Below are positions 51,280 to 61,503 of a DNA stretch of 64,000 nt, one piece after another. The DNA comes from Myxococcales bacterium. Its GTDB lineage: Bacteria; Myxococcota_A; Polyangia; Haliangiales; Haliangiaceae. Each line of letters starts with the position of its first letter. The first letter of the stretch is position 1. The notes beneath the pieces were generated by a model that had not been told where the DNA came from, searched no databases, and saw only the letters and a list, made by a program, of their open reading frames with translations. A program made the translations under genes and the position numbers. The stretch spans positions 1-64,000 of the forward strand of contig JAQBQF010000148.1 of NCBI GenBank assembly GCA_028287115.1, read 5' to 3'.

Positions 51280-52575
51280 TTACAACGCGACGGCCTCGCA
51301 GCGAGCGTAGGTCTCGCTCGTGCACTCACAGTGATCCGGGTAACAGATGCAGTTCATGCCGTTGTAGACAGGAACACAGTCATTCCGCAGCTTGCAGCCA
51401 GCCTCGGTCGCGAGCGTGTCGCACGGCTGCGGCGGACATGCGTTCTGCGGGATGCAGTAGCCCGTCCAGCAACCGTTCTTGATGCCGGCGACCGTGCCGC
51501 TCGGGCAGCTCGGTTCGCCGGTAAGGCAGCTGACCGGCCCGTAGCATTCGCCCGGATCATTCGGACCGCAGTCTTCGTTGGGGATGCAGTAGCCGGTGTA
51601 ACAACCATTCGCGATGCCTGCGCTCGAGCCGACCGGGCATGCGGGCCGAGGCGTCGCGCACGTGATCGTGCCGGTGCACGAGCCGGGATCGTGGTTCGTC
51701 GGCACGCACTGCGGAGCGCACGTACCCGGCTGCCCGTTGGCGGGACCGGTGCATTGGTCTTCGCAGACGTAGCCCGCGCCGCAGTCGACCGTCGCGCACG
51801 TCGTATCCGGGAGACACATCGCGGCGCACTGGTCCATGCACCCGTTCGGCGCGGGCTGGTCGCACGGGGAACATTGTTGTTGGCAATGCGAGCCCGGGCC
51901 GCAGTCGATCGCGGCGCAGGAGCTCGGATTGCTGGAGACGCACACGCCGTAACACGTGTCGTCGGGCGCGCACTGACCGCATGTGGGACAGATCGGGCAC
52001 GGCCGCGCGTGACAGGTGGTCGTGTCGCAACGTTGGTCCGAGCCGCATTGAGCGTCCGCGGTGCACAGTGCGAGGGCCTCGTCCGCGCAGCTCAGGAATT
52101 TCTGACTTCCGGCGGTCTGCGTCGCGGTGTTGTAGTTGGTGACGCAGTCGTCGCGCTCGGAGCAACCTTGCGCGTCCTGCGCCGCACAGGCCGGATTCGG
52201 GTGGTCCGAGGTTGTTGGCGCGACCTCGAAGCAGCCCAGAAATCGGCGCCCGCCCGCATCGATCGGGTTAGCGACATACGCGGCGTGGCACGCGGCGGTG
52301 GCGAGGCACGAGCCTTCGTCGCGCTCCTCGCACATGCCGAAACAGGCCGCCCAGTTCGGCTGGGCGGGGAGCGTGTTGAGGGCCGGACACGGAACGCCGC
52401 AGCCGCAATTTCCGCCGCCACCGACCGATTGACACTGGCCGGTCTCGGGATCGCGAAGCCCTTGCACAGCACCCGGTGCCCCGTAGGTCGTGCAGTCATC
52501 CCCACTACCGTTGTTCCAGTAGAGGTTGCAGCCACCGAGCAGCAGGAACGCGAGGACAGCGAGACGCTGGATCAT
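51280..52575 (-). CDS. cysteine-rich secreted lipoprotein
   Basis: 431 aa from the ATG at 52573-52575. The signal peptide ends in LLLGGC (Cys16). About fifty cysteines are spread in repeats of two kinds: PCPICPTCGQCAPDDTCYGV-type clusters and the twice-seen GIxNGCxTGYCIP module (GSSAGIANGCYTGYCIPNED and GTVAGIKNGCWTGYCIPQNA). The pattern matches myxobacterial Cys-rich surface proteins that may be highly disulfide-bonded. The function is unknown. Its stop is 14 bases before the start of the kinase gene, so the two may form a unit. Confidence 0.72.
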   Translation of the reverse strand: MIQRLAVLAFLLLGGCNLYWNNGSGDDCTTYGAPGAVQGLRDPETGQCQSVGGGGNCGCGVPCPALNTLPAQPNWAACFGMCEERDEGSCLATAACHAAYVANPIDAGGRRFLGCFEVAPTTSDHPNPACAAQDAQGCSERDDCVTNYNTATQTAGSQKFLSCADEALALCTADAQCGSDQRCDTTTCHARPCPICPTCGQCAPDDTCYGVCVSSNPSSCAAIDCGPGSHCQQQCSPCDQPAPNGCMDQCAAMCLPDTTCATVDCGAGYVCEDQCTGPANGQPGTCAPQCVPTNHDPGSCTGTITCATPRPACPVGSSAGIANGCYTGYCIPNEDCGPNDPGECYGPVSCLTGEPSCPSGTVAGIKNGCWTGYCIPQNACPPQPCDTLATEAGCKLRNDCVPVYNGMNCICYPDHCECTSETYARCEAVAL

Positions 52576-52760
52576 GCGTGGCGCATCGAGCAAGGGCTGC
52601 GCCACGACCAGAAACGCGCCAAGTGAGCGATGGCGTTCGAGTCTTCGGTCAAATGCATCAGTTTTTCGCGGCCGCTCATCCAGCGAACAATCGGTTTGTC
52701 GAGCCACAAAGCGCGGGAGCTTGCTTGTGCCGCACCGCGCCACCTCATTAGATCCAGCCG

Positions 52761-53312
52761 ATGTCGAGGTTCGTGCTCGCTTGGATCTGTTTCTTTCGGA
52801 TTCTGTTCGGCAAGCAGTTGCCGGCCGACGCCGCGAAGTTCCTGCCCGCGCCGGAGACCAAAGCGCTGCCGCCGCCGCCGCCGCCGGGCGAGGAGAAACC
52901 GCCCGAGAGACCGAAGCTCGGGGCATCGCAGCAGCATCGCGATGGCGCGCTCGCACTGCTCGCACTGTTTCAGCGCGAAGGCCGCCTCGTCGATTTTCTG
53001 CGCGAGCCGCTCGATGGTTTCTCGGATGGCGACATCGGTGCGGCCGCGCGCGATGTTCATCGCGGCTGTCGTAAGGTGCTCGAGCAACATCTCTCGCTCG
53101 AGCCGGTGATGCCGGGAGCCGAGGAAGAGAAGGTCAGCGTTCCGAAGGGTTTCGATCCCGCGGAAGTTCGGCTGATCGGTGAGGCCAAAGGCGAGCCGCC
53201 GTATCGCGGCACGCTTCGCCATCACGGCTGGCGCGTGGTAGAGGCCAAGCTTCCTACGCTCGCCGACGGCATCGATCGCACCGTGATCGCGCCCGCCGAG
53301 GTGGAGCTCTGA
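52761..53312 (+). CDS. DUF2760 protein, start of the Hsp70-type operon
   Basis: 183 aa from ATG 52761. It has an N-terminal membrane-like stretch (FVLAWICFFRILFG), a Pro-rich linker, then the DUF2760 domain: GALALLALFQREGRLVDFLR, GFSDGDIGAAARDVHRGCRK, SVPKGFDPAEVRLIGEAKGE and GTLRHHGWRVVEAKLPTL. DUF2760 is a family often encoded immediately before Hsp70-like genes; its role is not established. Five bases separate it from the next gene. A divergent Cys-rich lipoprotein shares the upstream region (52576-52760). Confidence 0.85.
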   Translation: MSRFVLAWICFFRILFGKQLPADAAKFLPAPETKALPPPPPPGEEKPPERPKLGASQQHRDGALALLALFQREGRLVDFLREPLDGFSDGDIGAAARDVHRGCRKVLEQHLSLEPVMPGAEEEKVSVPKGFDPAEVRLIGEAKGEPPYRGTLRHHGWRVVEAKLPTLADGIDRTVIAPAEVEL

Positions 53313-53317
53313 GCGAT

Positions 53318-55105
53318 ATGCGCATCCTTGGAATCGATCTCGGAACCACGAACTCCGCCCTCGCGGTCGCCGGTGACACGCCCGCCGAGGCGGTTGCGAT
53401 CGCGCAAGTCGTCGGCCCCGGCGAGATCGCCGAGCGCCCGACCCTGCCCTCGTTCTTGCTGCTGCCGAACGAGCACGAGGTCGCACCGGCACAGCTGCAG
53501 CTGCCGTGGTCCGGGCCGATGCGTTACGCGGTCGGGACATTCGCGCGCGAACGCGGCGCCGAGCTCCCGCATCGGCTCGTGTCTTCGGCCAAGTCGTGGC
53601 TGTGCAATCCCGCGATCGATCGGACCGCGCAGGTGTTGCCGTTTCGCGGTGCGCAGCGCGAGCTCGAAGCCGAGATGGCAGGCGGCGAGCGCGTCTCGCC
53701 GGTCAACGCCTCCGCGCGGTATCTCGCACACCTGCGCGCCGCGTGGAATGACACGCATCCCGACGAGCCTGCGGACGAGCAAGAAGTTCTCGTCACCGTC
53801 CCGGCGAGCTTCGATCCGGTCGCGCGCGAGCTGACGGTCGTGGCGGCGCGCGAAGCGGGCTTCGATCGAATCACGCTGCTCGAAGAGCCCCAGGCGGCGT
53901 TCTACGCCTATCTCGCGGCGCGCGGCGACGCGTGGCGCAAGGATCTCGCACCGGGCGACGTCGTGCTCGTGTGCGACGTCGGCGGTGGCACCACGGATTT
54001 TTCGCTGATCGAAGTCGCCGACGATGGCGGCACGCTGTCGCTCGAGCGGATCGCGGTCGGTGATCACATCTTGCTCGGCGGCGACAACATGGATCTCGCG
54101 CTGGCGGCGATGGTCCAGCAGCAGCTCGGTAAAGAGCCAAGCGGAGCGGGGGCGGCCGGCCCCGGTGGACTAGACGCGATGCAGCAGCGCGCGCTGGTTC
54201 ACGCGTGCCGGCGGGCGAAGGAGACGCTGCTCGGCGACGCGGCGCCGAAATCCGTTCCGGTGACGATCCTCGGGCGCGGCAGCAAGCTGATCGGCGGCAC
54301 GCTGAAAGCCGAGGTCACCCGCGAGCAAGCCGAGGCGATGCTCGTCGACGGATTCTTTCCGAAGGTCGCGGCCGACGCGAAGCCCGAGCGACGGCGGGCC
54401 GGCGGCCTGCGCGAGATGGGCCTGCCGTACGCGCATGACCCGGCCATGACGCGGCATCTCGCCGAGTTCCTCGGCAGGTTCGGCAAGATGCCCAACGCCG
54501 TGCTGTTCAACGGCGGCGTGATGAAGGCGGACAAGCTGCGCGCGCGGATCGTCGAGCTGTTGCGCGCGTGGGCCGGCCGCGAGGTCAAGGTGCTCGGCGG
54601 CGCCGACCTCGATCTGGCGGTCGCGCTCGGCGCGGCGCATTACGGTCGGGTTCGGCACGGCAAAGGTATCCGGATCCGGGGCGGCACCGCGCGCGCCTAT
54701 TACATCGGCATCGAGAGTGCGATGCCGGCGATTCCTGGATTTCAGCCGCCGGTCAAGGCGCTGTGTGTCGCGCCGCAAGGTCTCGAAGAGGGCTCGACGG
54801 TCGAGCTTCCCGATGACGAGCTCGGTCTCGTCGTCGGGGAGACGACGATGTTCCGGTTCTTCGCGGCGGCGACGCGTAAAGACGATGGTGCCGGCGCACT
54901 CGTCGATGCCGGCGCACAAGGAATCGTCGAGCTCGATCCCGTCGAGAAGCTCGTGGCGGCGGATGGCGAGCGCAAGCCGGGCGAGCTCGTGCCTGTGAAG
55001 CTCGAGTCGCGCGTCACCGAGGTCGGCACGCTCGAGCTGTGGTGCGTCGCGCGCGATGGACGTGGGCGGTGGAAGCTCGAGTACTCCGTGCGCGAGCGCG
55101 AATAG
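53318..55105 (+). CDS. Hsp70-family chaperone (DnaK-like ATPase)
   Basis: 595 aa from ATG 53318. Actin-fold ATPase signatures are present: ILGIDLGTTNSALAVAG (phosphate 1), VLVCDVGGGTTDFSLIEV (phosphate 2) and AVLFNGGVMKADKLRARI (adenosine). The substrate-binding part after about residue 460 is short (beta-sandwich), and the classic EEVD-type tail is absent. This is the family of orphan Hsp70s seen with DUF2760 and Hsp70-DUF3731 genes, distinct from DnaK of the heat-shock operon: no DnaJ or GrpE gene is nearby. It is followed after 13 bases by the next gene. Confidence 0.92.
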   Translation: MRILGIDLGTTNSALAVAGDTPAEAVAIAQVVGPGEIAERPTLPSFLLLPNEHEVAPAQLQLPWSGPMRYAVGTFARERGAELPHRLVSSAKSWLCNPAIDRTAQVLPFRGAQRELEAEMAGGERVSPVNASARYLAHLRAAWNDTHPDEPADEQEVLVTVPASFDPVARELTVVAAREAGFDRITLLEEPQAAFYAYLAARGDAWRKDLAPGDVVLVCDVGGGTTDFSLIEVADDGGTLSLERIAVGDHILLGGDNMDLALAAMVQQQLGKEPSGAGAAGPGGLDAMQQRALVHACRRAKETLLGDAAPKSVPVTILGRGSKLIGGTLKAEVTREQAEAMLVDGFFPKVAADAKPERRRAGGLREMGLPYAHDPAMTRHLAEFLGRFGKMPNAVLFNGGVMKADKLRARIVELLRAWAGREVKVLGGADLDLAVALGAAHYGRVRHGKGIRIRGGTARAYYIGIESAMPAIPGFQPPVKALCVAPQGLEEGSTVELPDDELGLVVGETTMFRFFAAATRKDDGAGALVDAGAQGIVELDPVEKLVAADGERKPGELVPVKLESRVTEVGTLELWCVARDGRGRWKLEYSVRERE

Positions 55106-55118
55106 GCTATGGTGGCGC

Positions 55119-55580
55119 ATGCCTAGCGCCGTTCAGACGATCGCGAACATGATCTTGCCGAACGTGTTCAAGCTCAAAGGCAGCGCAACCGTGTTGTCTG
55201 CGATGGAGCGCCGCGACGCCTCGATCTTCGAGCACGTGTGGGCGCAGACCGGCATCGCGCACAAGCCGACGCTGGTGGCCAAGGAGCGCGATCCATGGAG
55301 GATCGGGATCATGACGCTGCCGGCGCCGACCGAGATGGGCGATGCGTATCTCTGCGCGTTCGTCACGAAGAAGACGGACGCCGGCCTCGCGCGGTATTTC
55401 TTGCTCGAATACGACTACGTGCTCGCGACGAAGACGACGCGCACGCAAGTGACCGAACGTGACGGCCAGCGCACGATCAAGCACGGCGAAGGTCCGGTGA
55501 TGACCGCGGACGACTCGGCGAACGCGACTGGTTTCTTCGATGCGATCATGACCATCGTCGAACCGAAGCCGAGGAAATAA
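55119..55580 (+). CDS. hypothetical protein within the Hsp70 operon
   Basis: 153 aa from ATG 55119. The sequence (SAVQTIANMILPNVFKLKGS, then PWRIGIMTLPAPTEMGDAYL, then RYFLLEYDYVLATKTTRTQV) looks like one compact alpha/beta domain, with an acidic C-terminus. There are no membrane helices or cysteines. I do not recognise it. One base separates it from the GIDE-like gene, so it is a member of the operon. Confidence 0.7.
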   Translation: MPSAVQTIANMILPNVFKLKGSATVLSAMERRDASIFEHVWAQTGIAHKPTLVAKERDPWRIGIMTLPAPTEMGDAYLCAFVTKKTDAGLARYFLLEYDYVLATKTTRTQVTERDGQRTIKHGEGPVMTADDSANATGFFDAIMTIVEPKPRK

Positions 55581-55581
55581 C

Positions 55582-56205
55582 GTGGTCTCGTTCAAGCTGC
55601 TGTCCGTGATCGTGTTCGGCGTCGCCTCGGCGGCTGCTGCCGTCTCCAACGAGATCTGGGGCCCGCGAGGCAAGGCGCGCCGGCGCCTGCGCACGGGAGT
55701 CACCGCGATCGCAGATCGCACGATCGTCACGGTGTCCGGGACGGTGCGCGCGCCGGCGCAGCCGCTGGTCGCGCCGCTCTCGGGGCGGCCGTGCGTCCTG
55801 TACCAGTCTTTCGGACGGATCTACGACGGCGCCGGGCGATCGCGGACGCTTCGCGCGACGCTCGAGCGGCGCGAGATGATCTCGTTCGAGCTCGAGATCG
55901 AAGGCCGCACGGTGATCATCGACGGTACGACCGCCGAGATCGATCTGCGTCCCGCGCCGACGATCCCTCGCAAGCTCGAGCTCGAGGTCGCATTCGTCAC
56001 CAGTGCCGGTCACTCCGTCGACTACGTGCGCGGCGGTGGCTTCGAGGAAATTACGATCGCCCCCGGCGACAAGATTCGCGTGCAAGGCATGGCGATCGTC
56101 GAAGCCGAGCTTCCGGGCGAGCGCGGCTACCGCGACGAGACGATGACCAAGGTCCGCATCGTGGCGCACGACCAGCATCCGCTGACGATCGGCGTTGCGC
56201 GCTAG
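55582..56205 (+). CDS. GIDE-domain-like single-pass membrane protein
   Basis: 207 aa from the GTG at 55582. One N-terminal membrane helix (LLSVIVFGVASAAAAV) is followed by a domain resembling the GIDE module of mitochondrial MAPL/MULAN and of bacterial relatives: VTVSGTVRAPAQPLVAPLSG, RPCVLYQSFG, a strand-rich middle, and KIRVQGMAIVEAEL. No RING finger is present. In bacteria the role of this module is unknown. Its place between an Hsp70 and an Hsp70-DUF3731 gene suggests work in the envelope. Confidence 0.7.
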   Translation: MVSFKLLSVIVFGVASAAAAVSNEIWGPRGKARRRLRTGVTAIADRTIVTVSGTVRAPAQPLVAPLSGRPCVLYQSFGRIYDGAGRSRTLRATLERREMISFELEIEGRTVIIDGTTAEIDLRPAPTIPRKLELEVAFVTSAGHSVDYVRGGGFEEITIAPGDKIRVQGMAIVEAELPGERGYRDETMTKVRIVAHDQHPLTIGVAR

Positions 56206-56289
56206 CCGGTCTAGCAGGTCCTGATCATCACGATTCGGATGGTCTCGCTTGCGTGATGCGGCCTACGCCACGATGCGGTAAGACGCGCC

Positions 56290-59160
<2,871 letters not shown>

Positions 59161-59239
59161 CCGAGCCGGTCCAATGTCACGGTTCTGACAGGCGTCACGC
59201 GCGACGAGACTCGATGTGGTACCGCTTTAGAACCGACTC

Positions 59240-59890
59240 ATGGTCGCTGTTCCGAAGGCCCAGATCGCAATCGTCGACGATCATCCGTTGTTTCGCGAAG
59301 GGCTGCTGCTCGCGTTGCGCGGAGTTCCCGATGTCGAAGTCGTCGGGGCGGTCGCCAACGCCGCGGACGCGCTCCTGCTCGCCGAGCAGGTGAACCTCGA
59401 TCTGTGCGTGGTCGACATCCTGATGCCGATCGTCAGCGGCATCTCTCTGACCGGCCAGATGCTATCGGTGCGCCCCGCGTGCAAGATCCTCGCACTGTCG
59501 GTGATCGACGAGCCCGTGCTGATCGCCGACATGTTGCGCGCCGGCGCTTCCGGTTACGCGGTGAAGACCCAGCCGACCGCGGAGATCATCGACGCGATTC
59601 ACGGCGTGCTCGGCGGTCTTCGCTACCTGCCACCACGCGTGTCTCGCGACGCCATCGAAGCGGAGCTCGCCGCGACCGCCTGGCGCCCCCTCGAGAACCT
59701 GACCCGCCGCGAGCGCCAGGTGTTCGATCTACTGATCCGCGGGCAGACCAACGATCAGATCAGCGACGTGCTGGTGATCGCTCGACGCACCGTCGAGACG
59801 CATCGGCAGCGGATCATGAACAAGCTGTCCGCCCGGTCGGTCGTGGAGATGATCCGGATCGCCGCGCGACATGGAGAGCTCGACCGGTGA
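59240..59890 (+). CDS. NarL/FixJ-family response regulator
   Basis: 216 aa from ATG 59240. The receiver has the acidic pair (IAIVDDHPLFREGLL), the phosphoacceptor Asp about 57 in LCVVDILMP, Ser/Thr in ILALSVIDEP and Lys in GYAVKTQPT. A LuxR-type helix-turn-helix closes it: LTRRERQVFDLLIRGQTNDQ, ISDVLVIARRTVETHRQRIM, NKLSARSVVEM. A transcription regulator; its gene overlaps the kinase gene (GTGA at 59887-59890), so the two form one system. Confidence 0.92.
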   Translation: MVAVPKAQIAIVDDHPLFREGLLLALRGVPDVEVVGAVANAADALLLAEQVNLDLCVVDILMPIVSGISLTGQMLSVRPACKILALSVIDEPVLIADMLRAGASGYAVKTQPTAEIIDAIHGVLGGLRYLPPRVSRDAIEAELAATAWRPLENLTRRERQVFDLLIRGQTNDQISDVLVIARRTVETHRQRIMNKLSARSVVEMIRIAARHGELDR

Positions 59891-61482
59891 CGCGATCGGC
59901 GCGCGAATCGCGAGCGACTGCCGTCGAACATCGGCTGACGACCGTCGGTTCGCTCGTGCAGCTGCTGTTCGAAGATCCCGACCCTGCGCGCCATCTCGCA
60001 ACCGAGCGCGTCCTCGGAGACGCGGCCTGGCCGATCGCTGTCGTCGAGAGCGATGCGCACGCAGCTCGCTTCGTGAACGGTGCGTGGGAAGAGCTGTTCG
60101 CGGGGGCCGATCCTTCGAGCGTGCTCCCGCGCGAGCGTCTCGATGACGTGTTTCGCACCGGCGTCGCCACTCATCTTTCGCTCGAGGCGATCGCCTCGAG
60201 ATACTTCTGCGCGACGATCCTTCCGACGCGACGCGCGGGCGTGGTCACGGGGCTGGTCGTCGTGTGTGCCGAGATGACGGACGACATCTCCGATTTCGGA
60301 GGACGCGAGGCGGAGCGCACCGACATCCTCGACAGCGAGCGAGCCGCACGCGTCGACGCCGAGCGTGCGAATCGCCTCAAGGATCAATTCCTCGCCGCGG
60401 TCTCCCACGAGCTACGCACGCCGCTCACCACGATGATGCTGTGGGAGAAGGTGCTGCGGGATAGCTCTGTCGACAGCAACACCCGCGCGCGTGCCCTCGA
60501 TGCGATCCATCAGAGCGCGACGGCGCAGTCACGCCTGGTAGGTGACTTGCTCGACGTCTCGCGAGCGATCAGTGGCAAGCTGTTCATCGATCTGCGCCTC
60601 GTCGCGCTCGCCGAGCTCCTCGGCACCGCGATCGAGGGCGTCAGCCGTGCGGCCCGTGACAAGCGCATCACGATCGAGCCGGATCTGGAGCCGGGGCTCG
60701 GCGAGGTCCAAGGCGACGCAAATCGCCTGCATCAGGTGTTCGATAACATCTTGTCAAACGCGGTGAAGTTCACGCCCGCCGGTGGTCGCATCACCGTCTC
60801 GGCACGCCGTGAACGCAGCGCGGTGGTGATCGCGATCGCCGACAACGGTCGCGGCATCGCCAAGGAGTTCTTGCCTCGGCTGTTCGAACCGTTCAGCCAG
60901 ACCGAAGACAAGCTCACGAGGTGCGAGGGGGGGCTCGGGCTCGGGCTCACGATCGCGCATCAGCTCGTGACGCTTCATCACGGAAAGCTGTTCGCCGCGA
61001 GTGACGGACTCGGACGCGGTGCGACCTTCACGATCACGTTGCCGGTGACCAAGCACCGCCTCGCCTCTCCCGCGCTCCAAGCTGCAGCGCCCGGTGGCGC
61101 CGTGCTCGACGGCGTGAGAGTGCTCGTGATCGATGACGATGCACGCGTACGTGACGCGCTCGCTCTGCTACTGCGAGACGCGGGCGCCGTGGTCGAAGCC
61201 GCCGACTCCGCTCCGAGCGCGCGCACGATGTTGACTCGGTTTCCAGCCGACGTCTTGCTCTGCGACATCGCGATGCCCGGCGAAGACGGTTACGGCTTTA
61301 TCAGCAAGCTTCGCGCGTCCACGCGTGGGCAGAAGACGCCCGCGATTGCGGTCACCGCGCATGCGACACACGCCGACGGGCGGCGCGCGCTCGCCTCCGG
61401 CTTCGATCTGCACGTTGCCAAGCCGATCGACATCGAGGCTCTCCTCACGAGCATTCGAGATCTGCTGCGTCGTCGGGCCTGA
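59887..61482 (+). CDS. hybrid sensor histidine kinase (PAS-like, HisKA, HATPase, receiver)
   Basis: 531 aa from the GTG at 59887. No membrane helix is seen. Residues about 40-135 form a PAS-like sensor (PIAVVESDAHAARFVNGAWE). Then HisKA with His174 in AAVSHELRTPLTTMM, HATPase_c (HQVFDNILSNAVKFTPAGG, VIAIADNGRGI, GGLGLGLTIAHQLV) and a C-terminal receiver (VRVLVIDDDARVRDALALLL, LLCDIAMPGEDGYGF, HVAKPID). A soluble hybrid kinase whose own receiver may feed the NarL-type regulator encoded just before it. Confidence 0.93.
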   Translation: MTRSARESRATAVEHRLTTVGSLVQLLFEDPDPARHLATERVLGDAAWPIAVVESDAHAARFVNGAWEELFAGADPSSVLPRERLDDVFRTGVATHLSLEAIASRYFCATILPTRRAGVVTGLVVVCAEMTDDISDFGGREAERTDILDSERAARVDAERANRLKDQFLAAVSHELRTPLTTMMLWEKVLRDSSVDSNTRARALDAIHQSATAQSRLVGDLLDVSRAISGKLFIDLRLVALAELLGTAIEGVSRAARDKRITIEPDLEPGLGEVQGDANRLHQVFDNILSNAVKFTPAGGRITVSARRERSAVVIAIADNGRGIAKEFLPRLFEPFSQTEDKLTRCEGGLGLGLTIAHQLVTLHHGKLFAASDGLGRGATFTITLPVTKHRLASPALQAAAPGGAVLDGVRVLVIDDDARVRDALALLLRDAGAVVEAADSAPSARTMLTRFPADVLLCDIAMPGEDGYGFISKLRASTRGQKTPAIAVTAHATHADGRRALASGFDLHVAKPIDIEALLTSIRDLLRRRA

Positions 61483-61503
61483 GGCCGCGTGGTAGCGTGC
61501 CCC